Shown: piece by piece, positions 1 to 6,808 of the stretch
Position numbering within the stretch: position 1 is the stretch's first letter
How the letters are laid out: each line of letters starts with the position of its first letter
Assembly: GCA_023091735.1 (NCBI GenBank)
Contig: JALKBU010001362.1
Coordinates: forward strand, 1 to 12,101
DNA: 12,101 bases
Source of the DNA: Trichomonas tenax
Lineage: Eukaryota > Parabasalia > Trichomonadida > Trichomonadidae
Direction: 5' to 3'
Program-made: the position numbers and the translations under genes
The notes under the pieces: generated by a model
Told to the model about the DNA's origin: nothing
What the model saw: only the letters and a program-made list of their open reading frames with translations
Databases searched by the model: none

Positions 1-225
1 AAAAAACGATATATAAAAATTTTATTTTATCTTATTTAAAGCTTTTAAAAAAATTATTATGGTTTTTGGGGGGGGGGGGGAATAGAAGAAAAGTTGTGGA
101 GGGAGAAAAAAAAGTAGAAAAAAATTTTTTTTTTGGGGTTGTTTTGGGGGGTGTAAAAATCTATTTAAATTTTAAAAAAGAAAGGGGGGGCCGATCTTAG
201 AGTTAGTTTTTACAAGGTAGGTTCC

Positions 226-279
<54 letters not shown>

Positions 280-480
280 GAATTCTTTCGGACTCTCCCT
301 GAACTAAAAATATCAGATAGTAGGTCCCCTTTTAAGAAAACCCCTTTATATATGCATTTCCCCAACAAAAATTTTTGATTCACTAACTTTTCGATTTTGG
401 GGGCGGTTTTCTCTGTAATAAAATTGGGTTTGAGTTTTTAGCGAAATGGCCTGTTATGGGCCAATTCACTCATTCACAGC
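1..480. repeat. Low-complexity, homopolymer-rich contig end; no gene
   Basis: This stretch holds extreme homopolymer runs: 13 G at 68-80, 10 T at 125-134, 7 G at 184-190, 23 C at 224-246 followed directly by 32 A at 247-278. The runs then stop abruptly at a GAATTC. Long G and C runs are foreign to the rest of this AT-rich window. No open frame, RNA gene or telomere-type repeat is visible. The likely explanation is a low-quality sequence end or assembly artefact, although a real simple-repeat tract cannot be excluded. The sequence becomes ordinary AT-rich intergenic DNA after about 400. Confidence 0.6.
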
Positions 481-526
481 AGTTTGTTAACGTATGTATG
501 AAAAAGATTTGTTTTGTTTTTTTTTT

Positions 527-530
527 TTTA
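527..530 (-). terminator. TAAA poly(A) signal overlapping the stop of the HMG-like gene
   Basis: On the minus strand the stop TAA is followed by A, giving TAAA, and then by a run of A. In Trichomonas vaginalis the tetranucleotide UAAA, often overlapping the stop codon, is the established polyadenylation signal. Confidence 0.5.
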
Positions 531-1517
531 GATATTTATTGCTAACTTACTCTCTATATATTCTTTTTCGTATTTGTCCATCCAATTCCAATACTCAGCT
601 GCAACCTTATTGATTGTATCATTAGAGTATTCTGGTTTAACTCTCCACATGAGTTCCTTGAACATATCCTTGAAACCTTGTGATAAGTTAACTTTAGCAT
701 TACTATCGATACTAAGCACTTCTATCTTATCTTGCATACGATATTTTTCTAACTTATTCAAAGCTTCTTCAGCAATCTTATCTTCAGAACAATCTTCCAT
801 ATACGAGCATAAGCCATCTACTAACGACCAGTATTTAGATACGTAGCTGTCTAATAATTCATACCTAGAACGAATATTTTCGAGTATAAATTGAATGGAC
901 ATATCGGGTCTTGACGGATAATATCCTTCTGACTCAATTCTAGCAGCTATTGCTTCTATTTCGTGAAATTCGAGCTGTATATAAGGCTCCTGTTGTTCAG
1001 GAGGCAATTCTAACCAAAATTCATGCGTTTTAGATTCGAATATTTCAGGCGTAAAATCAGATCTTTGCTTGATAGCTTCTATGAGTTGCTGATCTTTGTA
1101 GAAATCTAATGCAGACCATAATTTAGATTTTCCATCTCTAATTTCTGGCAGCGGATGTGGACGTTTAGTAATATAATCTAATTCTTCAATCGCTTTTGTG
1201 GAATATATTTGCTTTTTTTGAGGCGCCAACCTCTTCCAACTTTCTACTTGTTCTTGTGGATTCAAAACAGCGACTTCTTTCTGATAAAACTGGAATGCCA
1301 TCTTTGTTTTTCTAGACCATGTACTAACGCGCTGAATTTTTGGATTTTTCTCTGCTTCTTTGTTGTATAAGTTTTTTTTGCGGCCACTCATGTTATCCCA
1401 TTTCGTTTTTATAGGTTTAAAGTCTACTTCGTTGTTGCTATTTTGATATTGCAGCACTAACGACGCCTGTTGAGCAGCATAAATCACAAAACCAGTTCTT
1501 CGAAGTTCTTCAGTCAT
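528..1517 (-). CDS. HMG-box-like protein with four tandem modules
   Basis: This intact 329-residue ORF has no signal peptide or membrane segment, and I infer a nuclear DNA-binding or chromatin protein. Four segments repeat the second half of an HMG box, which reads as a Trp, then Leu or Met three residues on, then Lys/Gln-rich residues, then Tyr, then Ala or Glu. In module 1 (about 8-57) these are W40, M43, K47-K48, Y51 and A55. In module 2 (70-116) they are W94, L97, K101-K102, Y105 and A109. In module 3 (131-190) they are W168, L171 and Y179. Module 4 (281-327) is weaker, with W310, W312, M313 and Y320. Modules 1-3 each begin with an aromatic-rich helix such as FQFY or LDFY. Residues 190-280 are probably helical linker. 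No clean Inr precedes the start, and the stop overlaps TAAA. HMG proteins bind and bend DNA, but the target is unknown here. The fold call rests on pattern reading only; the ORF itself is convincing. Confidence 0.7.
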   Translation of the reverse strand: MTEELRRTGFVIYAAQQASLVLQYQNSNNEVDFKPIKTKWDNMSGRKKNLYNKEAEKNPKIQRVSTWSRKTKMAFQFYQKEVAVLNPQEQVESWKRLAPQKKQIYSTKAIEELDYITKRPHPLPEIRDGKSKLWSALDFYKDQQLIEAIKQRSDFTPEIFESKTHEFWLELPPEQQEPYIQLEFHEIEAIAARIESEGYYPSRPDMSIQFILENIRSRYELLDSYVSKYWSLVDGLCSYMEDCSEDKIAEEALNKLEKYRMQDKIEVLSIDSNAKVNLSQGFKDMFKELMWRVKPEYSNDTINKVAAEYWNWMDKYEKEYIESKLAINI

Positions 1518-2165
1518 TTGTCACTTTTAATAGAGATTTTGTCACTTTCAGAAAAATTGTTAGTAGCACAAGTTGAATTCAAGCTGCGTAAATGCAGGTT
1601 TTCGAAATTTCAAATTATCATCATTAGAACATTGTTTCGTATTTGTATTATACATGCAAGAACGGTGCTATAATTTAGGCACCACCCGGTTCATCAGCAC
1701 CTTTAGCGCCACTAATGGTGGAACGATAAGGAAAAGGTTATAATTTTTTTCCAAATTTCTATGCTCTTCTTAAATTGACATTTTTCGCGTATTTATATGG
1801 ATTTTTTCACACACGAAGTACATATTAATGCACTAGCTAATGTTTGATATATTTGCTGAATCAAGTAATCTTTGTTATATGAAGCGCCACTTTGCGCCTG
1901 GCGCTACATTGAAAATTGAGTTAACACCACCAACCAGCGCCATGGTGCTTGGAGCCGTACTCAAATGTTTCTAAAATGATACACTGAGCTCGTGTGGTGT
2001 TGTACAACGACAATTTAGTGTTGCACCATTGCAATTCAAGAAATTATTCTGAAATTCTTTCAAAATCTCTTTTCAATCGATTTTATGAGCTTGCAAATGA
2101 TTATTTGATGCGTTTATTAAATAATTGTTCAATGAAAATTAAGGTTATTTGTTAAAAATAAGTTG
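1518..2165. other. Intergenic region with GC-rich GCGCCA patches
   Basis: No gene is visible here. The AT-rich background is broken by GC-rich patches at about 1678-1725 and 1880-1960. GCGCCA occurs at 1706, 1884 and 1937 and in reverse (TGGCGC) at 1899. A minus-strand frame between a TAA at about 1738 and a TAA at 1675-1677 reads about 20 residues rich in Gly and Ala and ends in a stop overlapping TAAA. That may be the tail of a decayed gene. Two AAAGTGACAAA copies lie just upstream of the HMG-like start, within 1518-1550. Confidence 0.45.
1894..1904. repeat. Short inverted repeat GCGCC-T-GGCGC
   Basis: This is a perfect 5-base inverted repeat around one base, directly after the GCGCCACTTTG copy at 1884-1894. 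It belongs to the GC-rich motif cluster. No function can be assigned from sequence. Confidence 0.4.
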
Positions 2166-2444
2166 TTATGGCTGGTGCTCCACAGGCTTCAATCCACTGA
2201 TCATAAAATTAGTGGGGTAGTAAATAGCGCACTGCAAAGAACCTAAAAGCATATGGTGCATTAACTTTCGCCATAAATCTTTCATCAGATTATACACAAT
2301 ATCGATTTCTGACAAAGCAAATAGCGTAACCACCTTTTTTCATTTACAGCCGATATTATTTCGGTGTTCAAGATACGATTTCATGTTTAACAAAACATCA
2401 CCAACATTTCGAGTCAAAAAACATAGGTGCAAGCTAAATAATCA
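2166..2444 (-). pseudogene. Unidentified decayed coding sequence
   Basis: The minus strand reads from just below a TGA at 2442-2444 to a TAA at 2166-2168, with a single in-frame TGA at 2340-2342 next to a run of T. The 57 codons after that TGA read as plausible protein, for example EIDIVYNLMKDLWRKL and YYPTNFMISGLKPVE. Further coding-like pieces lie upstream at about 2450-2620 in other frames, for example DEDKWRLGFVGIKSIYN and NMRNYLEYLKILPYFDI. This suggests one longer gene broken by stops and frameshifts. It sits on the same strand as, and downstream of, the hAT transposase relic, so it may be part of the same element or a separate gene. I do not recognise the family. A chance open frame is possible, but several adjacent coding-like pieces argue against that. 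Confidence 0.4.
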
Positions 2445-2713
2445 ATTGCAAAGATTTAGATTTTAGTTATATATACTTTTTATGCCTACAAAACCAAGCC
2501 TCCATTTATCTTCATCAATTTTTGATATCAAAATACGGTAAAATTTTAAGATATTCGAGATAGTTGCGCATATTTATAATATCCGTCTACAATGACCGAA
2601 TAATATCAAAGTTATATAACGTTTTAATACAATTTATTTTCGCAATTAGATATCAGATGCTATGAACTACTAAATAAGTTTCGATTAACAATAAAATAAT
2701 CATAATTACATTT

Positions 2714-3493
2714 TTATTTCAAAATCTCTGGATAATTCTTTTGAAAACGATATGGATGAAATATATGTGCATCTTCTGTTGCTTTTTTCATTTTAGCAGC
2801 TTTGATATCGCACTTACCTTGCACTTTAGCCATGATGAGTGGTGGTTTGCCTCTTGTGTTATGAATATCAAACACATTTCCAGCTGTTGAAAACACCCTT
2901 TCACATTCTGCTTCTGAGCATGAAGCTGAGAGTAGCTGACAGGCAATTTTAGGTAGAAGTGTCCAAGAATCGCTGTTAAGTAAGCTGTGCCACATAATAT
3001 ATCCATCATCAATGTTTAACAATGACATTGATGCTAGTGGCCTAGATAACCACATGTAAAATTCATTACAAAAAACTTGATATTGACTATTCGAAAGATG
3101 TAATGAATTTGCAATTTCGAAAAGTGCAACGAAAGATTTGTTGGGGCTATCTTTTATTCGATACCAGCACTGATCATCGTACATTGTTTTTTTCATTCAA
3201 ATTAATATCAAAAGGAATAAAAAATTGCCCTTGTAACTCTTCTGTAACTACAGCTTTTATATTTTGACGTCTGGAAACTGGAGCGTAAGGAAAGTTTGGC
3301 TCTGATTCGATTAAGAAGAATTGTGATTCTGAGCTCGCATTTGCATCAACGTAATCGCTATAATTCTGGATCTGATGATGGATATATTATGTCATCTATA
3401 TTGTGGATTTTTTGGCGTAGAGTGCTCTGGATCATATTCATAACCATCAGGAAGAGGGATAACACGTCTTTGCATTAATATTAACGTCTCTTT
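2714..3493 (-). pseudogene. hAT-family transposase, decayed, C-terminal dimerisation domain
   Basis: The longest open piece (2714-3196, 160 codons) carries a recognisable hAT C-terminal dimerisation region (hATC) at about residues 62-132. Its core reads LLPKIACQLLSASCSEAE followed by ERVFSTAG, where Ser/Ala-rich residues, SE-like acids and ER.FSTAG are family hallmarks. Upstream, two more minus-strand pieces continue in other frames: 3174-3386 (70 codons, no stop) and 3395-3493. The first joins the hATC frame at a run of seven A (3187-3193 on the given strand), so a single-base change there would explain the break. The second join is near 3390. The N-terminal BED finger and most of the RNase H-like catalytic core are not seen, so this is a dead fragment. 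hAT transposases cut and paste their element and act as oligomers through hATC. The stop overlaps TAAA. A domesticated gene is possible but unlikely given the frameshifts. Confidence 0.7.
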
Positions 3494-3646
3494 TTACGAT
3501 CGGCGTTTTGACATGCACCAGCTTTATGCATTTTTTGCGCCACTTTGGCATGTATAATTTGTTTCAACTATGGTTTAGATTGAGTTCAGGGAATGTGATG
3601 CATTAAACTGTTGCATGAAGTATATGGAAGTTGAATGCAAAGATAG

Positions 3647-3691
3647 CGCCATCATTTTATGTTAGGTGAACTGCAATAGAAAATGATGGCG
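3647..3691. repeat. 12-bp perfect inverted repeat (hairpin)
   Basis: CGCCATCATTTT at 3647-3658 is matched by AAAATGATGGCG at 3680-3691 across a 21-base loop. It lies just upstream of the 5' end of the hAT relic and includes one of the GCGCCA motifs. It could be part of a transposon end, but no matching terminal repeat was found on the other side. Confidence 0.55.
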
Positions 3692-3740
3692 TAGCAAATT
3701 AAAATGAACTGGTTTCTTCCTAAATATTGATGTAAAATAA

Positions 3741-3825
3741 CCGTCTGGGGCCGTTCTGGCAAGGTCTAACAAGTCCCACCAAGGCGGGCAAAGAACATAT
3801 ATGTGCCTACTCGTGAGGTCTATGC
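3741..3825. other. GC-rich island, possible dispersed-repeat relic
   Basis: Positions 3741-3790 contain about 64% G+C, against roughly 30% around them. There is no T-loop or anticodon arrangement that would make it a tRNA. On the minus strand one frame is open for about 25 codons and rich in Leu, Pro and Arg. The patch is probably the remains of an inserted repeat or of a coding exon of different composition. Confidence 0.35.
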
Positions 3826-3908
3826 AAAATAATCAGTTAATAAATATCAAAAATGTAATTATATAATGGTGATTTTTATAATGAAAATTTGTTGTCTGAT
3901 ATTGTATT

Positions 3909-4466
3909 TCAAATATTGATAAATACGTACAGATATAAATTAATTAATTTAAACTTAATGCAATGATAGATTGTTTTTATATTATGGATTTCATCAACGA
4001 AAATTCCAAAAATATCAAATTTATAAAGAGATATTACAAATGATTTATCCGAATTCATTCCAATTTGAGTTATTTTAAAGAACGAATATGGCTTTTCTGC
4101 AGTACATTTTAAAGTGAGTTCTTGACCGAAAAATGATGCATTTCTTCAAGATTGATCATCAAGAATTGTCCATGTGTTGTTATCATTTGAACCTTCAAAT
4201 ATCCAACTGCACAAACCTCGTTCAACTAAAGAACTTTTTAAAAAGCATTGTGAAGGAAATATTTTATATTTATCAATATAGAAAGATATAGAACTATTGA
4301 CATAAGACTTTGTGCTCCATGCCAATGTAATTGCTGGCCTAGCTAAAGTTTTTATTGGAGGCGGCCGCCCTTGTTCTACAGTTGAAGAAAAAGCAGCTAC
4401 GAGAAATGGATATGTTGCATAAAAATCACTTAGAGAACGATCAAATGATACGGTTATGACTTGATA
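3909..4466 (-). pseudogene. F5/8 type C (discoidin-like) domain protein, pseudogene
   Basis: The minus strand reads from just below a TAG at 4467-4469 to a TGA at 3909-3911, interrupted by one in-frame TGA at 4146-4148. Before the internal stop it carries a signature of galactose-binding F5/8C-like domains, SWIFEGSNDNNTWTILDDQS at about 4149-4208. After the stop the same frame continues with the expected later strands, SFFKITQIGMNSDKSF and then KFDIFGI, which match the family pattern F..I.Q.G.N......KFEIFG. About 106 codons precede and 78 follow the internal stop. There is no starting Met in this frame. Coding-like sequence continues upstream to about 4510 beyond the TAG. Trichomonads have large families that join BTB/BACK or other modules to such a domain, so this is probably the decayed 3' end of one of these. 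Read-through of the stop cannot be excluded but is unlikely with two stops. Confidence 0.65.
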
Positions 4467-4629
4467 CTATATGCTATAGTTCTTTATTGATAAAAAGCAA
4501 TCGAAAAACTAAATGGTACTTTTATTTTTACGAGTAAATAGACTCAAAGAATGGTGTAGATTCCAAATATATCATAAAAATTTATAACCTTACCGTATAG
4601 TTCAGAAAAATCACAAACGTGACACAAAA

Positions 4630-4758
4630 ATGCTCAGACTTTTTCTACTATATATTATGCTAAGTTCAAATTTTACTGAAAAAGCTCAAAATAATTCTGA
4701 AGATAAACGATATATAATAACTCCTTTTTTTGGCTTTTTAAATGAAGCTTTGTTTTAA
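4630..4758 (+). CDS. Small ORF with signal-peptide-like start (42 aa), doubtful
   Basis: The ORF begins MLRLFLLYIMLSS, a good short hydrophobic leader, and continues with a polar stretch (NFTEKAQNNSEDKR) and a short hydrophobic end. A TCACA sequence at 4611-4615 fits the trichomonad Inr pattern TCA-Y-W, 17 bases before the ATG. This combination suggests either a real tiny secreted peptide or, more likely, the surviving 5' end of a larger surface-protein gene. Coding-like plus-strand sequence continues in another frame (about 4800-4930). Chance occurrence is quite possible in DNA this AT-rich. Confidence 0.3.
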   Translation: MLRLFLLYIMLSSNFTEKAQNNSEDKRYIITPFFGFLNEALF

Positions 4759-5336
4759 CTGCCTTTGGAATCAAGTTCCAGGAAATTTTAAATAATTGGA
4801 AAGATTTAACATTAACTACCCTCTAGAAAAAACATGTTTAATCCCCAGTGTTATCCCAAGCCATTTAAGGTTATTGTCAGTTTTTCCAAGAAAGTTTAGT
4901 TCCCACAGGGCAAAACTTCAAATTTTCTAGCAAGGTTCGAGAGGCTAATTATAGAGGATTATAGATGAGATGTAACTACTAACAAAGCAAAATAAATCAT
5001 CCTATGTGAATATGCAAATTTCTCAAATAAAAACGTCGATTTGTTGCTTTTAATAGATGAAAATACTTATTGCAGCTACTTTAATATTGTTTTATACAAC
5101 TTTTACTACTTAACTAGCTTTATTTGACTAAATATTTAAACTTTCACATAAATACAAAATTTCTTAAACAATATAAGTACTATATTAGAATTTGCATCTT
5201 AATAACAGAAATAAATAGAAATTTGGTAAATACTTATTAAAATAGTGAAATCGAAATCGTATTTTGATCAATTTTAGGAGTTTATGAGTAGTTATAGGAA
5301 TAAAATGTCTGCATGTAGCCTGTATGCTTTGTTTGA
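4759..5336. other. AT-rich region without a recognisable gene
   Basis: One plus-strand frame is open from a TAA at about 4795 to a TAG at about 4928 and could be a relic linked to the small ORF before it. The remainder, to about 5330, is very AT-rich with stops in all frames. No repeat, RNA gene or regulatory site can be supported. Confidence 0.4.
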
Positions 5337-5688
5337 GTTAACAAATTACGTCTTATCACACTAATTGCGAAGATATTATTTTTATTTCGAAAAAGAAAGG
5401 ACATATGTTATAATCAATTCAACAACCAACATCTAGACCATGAATGCGGCAATACCTCTATTCTTGTTTATGGTAAGAGGCCTTGGTTAGAGTGGACCTG
5501 CTTCTGTAGAAGTGTTTTTTCGTTCTCAATGAAAAAGGCCATTAGATGAAGAGGAAGAAGCTACTGAACTCAACGCAATATATGGAGCAAGAAAACATGT
5601 GTTATACCACAGGAACCGAATCTCAAAAAAATATTTTCGTCAACAAAAAGTGTCCGAAAAATATATTTTTAAAATCAGCTTCTTCTAG
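5337..5688 (+). pseudogene. Possible decayed coding sequence, unidentified
   Basis: Two plus-strand open pieces abut in different frames. The first runs from after a TGA at 5334-5336 to a TGA at 5547-5549 (70 codons) and includes HECGNTSILVYGKRPWLEW. The second runs from after a TGA at 5530-5532 to a TAG at 5686-5688 (51 codons) and includes KRPLDEEEEATELNAIYG. The G+C content of 5430-5620 is above its surroundings. A single frameshift at about 5530-5546 would join them. The family is not recognised. A 76-codon ORF at 5546-5776 in a third frame overlaps but reads as low-complexity AT-rich peptide. Confidence 0.25.
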
Positions 5689-5821
5689 ATATTTTAAATT
5701 TACAAAATTGCCCTATCCATTGTTCCCCTTCATTAATTTTTCAAAGCCCTCAAATAAAATTCTTTACAACAAATAATACCCATAATAATGAATAGAGTGT
5801 ATCATATCAAAACGTGACATC

Positions 5822-5829
5822 TATCGTTA
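5822..5829 (-). promoter_or_regulatory. Candidate Myb recognition element upstream of adenylate kinase
   Basis: TATCGTTA is the reverse complement of TAACGATA, the MRE-1-type Myb site described for the ap65-1 promoter of Trichomonas vaginalis. It lies 77 bases before the adenylate kinase ATG. An 8-base match in a 12 kb AT-rich window could arise by chance. Confidence 0.3.
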
Positions 5830-5905
5830 AAAATTGAGAAAAGTAAAAGTCTCAGAAAAAAAATCGTTGTCAAGCCGTTCAGCTTTAATTTAATTTTCAA
5901 AAAAA

Positions 5906-6592
5906 ATGTTGAGCGCATTTTCCCGCTTCGCACACAACAAGAAGGACCGTATGGTCGTTTTCTTCGGCCCACCGGGTGTCGGCAAGGGCACACAGGCCAA
6001 GCTCCTCGAAAAGGAGTTCAACCTTTACCAGATTTCCACTGGTGATGCTCTCCGTGCCGAAATCCGCGGCCAAACACCACTCGGCAAGCGTGTCAAGGGC
6101 ATCATCGAGTCCGGCGGCCTCGTTGACGACGACACAGTCATGGAGATCCTCCGGGCTTGCATGAATAAGAACACAGACAACAACGGCTACATCTTCGACG
6201 GCATTCCACGTACAATCGGACAGGTCGAGAAGCTCGATTCCCTCCTCGCAAAGATGGGAACACCACTTACACACGTTCTTTATCTTTCTGTCAACATCGA
6301 CGAGCTCCGTGAACGTGTCTGCGGCCGTCTCTTCCACCCAGGCTCTGGCCGTGTCTACCACAAGACAACAAACCCACCAAAGAAGCCAATGACAGACGAT
6401 ATCACTGGCGAACCACTCATCATTCGTAAGGATGATACACCAGAGGTCTTCAACCAGCGCATGAACCAGTACTTCGGCACATTCCAGCCATGCATCGACT
6501 ACTATGCTAAGAAGGGCATCCTTCAGACATTCCCAGTCGATGGCCAGCCAATCGACATGGTTCACAAGAAGCTTCACGCTGCTCTCGAGTAA
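5906..6592 (+). CDS. Adenylate kinase, long form, probable hydrogenosomal
   Basis: This 228-residue enzyme interconverts AMP and ATP with two ADP (with Mg2+). Visible motifs are the P-loop GPPGVGKGT at 21-29, the AMP-binding segment STGDALRAEI at 44-53 with R50, and the adenylate kinase signature YIFDGIPRTIGQ at 95-106 with R102. A long LID follows at about 139-176 (CGRLFHPGSGRVYH, then DDITGEPLIIR), with D176, D177 and R185 after it. The LID lacks the zinc-binding four-Cys set, as in the eukaryotic AK2 type. The first residues, MLSAFSRF, resemble short hydrogenosomal presequences that start ML and carry an Arg two residues before cleavage; a hydrogenosomal adenylate kinase is known in Trichomonas. 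M16 would give a leaderless form, but the first ATG fits better. The gene is rich in C-ending codons, which suggests high expression. No clean Inr is seen; TCAGCTTTA at 5879 is a poor match. It converges on the surface-protein gene downstream. Confidence 0.95.
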   Translation: MLSAFSRFAHNKKDRMVVFFGPPGVGKGTQAKLLEKEFNLYQISTGDALRAEIRGQTPLGKRVKGIIESGGLVDDDTVMEILRACMNKNTDNNGYIFDGIPRTIGQVEKLDSLLAKMGTPLTHVLYLSVNIDELRERVCGRLFHPGSGRVYHKTTNPPKKPMTDDITGEPLIIRKDDTPEVFNQRMNQYFGTFQPCIDYYAKKGILQTFPVDGQPIDMVHKKLHAALE

Positions 6593-6593
6593 A
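6590..6593 (+). terminator. TAAA poly(A) signal overlapping the adenylate kinase stop
   Basis: The stop TAA is followed by A, forming the UAAA polyadenylation signal used in Trichomonas. T-rich sequence follows within about 15 bases. Confidence 0.55.
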
Positions 6594-6804
6594 GTTCTTA
6601 TTTAGAGTCCATAATTTATCATATTTAATGAAATTTTTTCGAAACTTTATTTAATTAAACTAATATTGAATTGTGATTCACATCTTAAATAAATTTGATA
6701 TCAAATTCATATAAATTATCATTTTTTGTTATTCTAAATGTTCGTTGATGTTTAAATTAATTCAATGAATCATAAAACTATATTTTTTTAAACGTTGTAT
6801 TGAC

Positions 6805-6808
6805 TTTA
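6805..6808 (-). terminator. TAAA poly(A) signal overlapping the surface-protein stop
   Basis: On the minus strand the last codon (Pro) is followed by TAA and A, giving TAAA. The 211 bases between this and the convergent adenylate kinase signal are AT-rich and hold no gene. Confidence 0.55.

Noticed and set aside
224..278. Telomere or satellite array
   Set aside because: The runs are pure homopolymers and no short telomere unit such as TTAGGG is repeated.
574..846. 90-codon plus-strand ORF inside the HMG-like gene
   Set aside because: It is a shadow of the minus-strand gene and has no recognisable features.
3187..3193. Programmed frameshift at the A7 tract of the transposase
   Set aside because: A second frame break near 3390 and the missing catalytic core point to decay rather than a working recoding site.
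3741..3790. Possible tRNA or small RNA in the GC-rich island
   Set aside because: There is no TTCRA-type T-loop, no acceptor stem pairing and no plausible anticodon arm on either strand.
5897..6577. 226-codon minus-strand ORF over adenylate kinase
   Set aside because: It is a mirror of the strongly biased codon use of the true gene, is Val/Trp/Cys-rich without domains, and overlaps a certain gene almost entirely.
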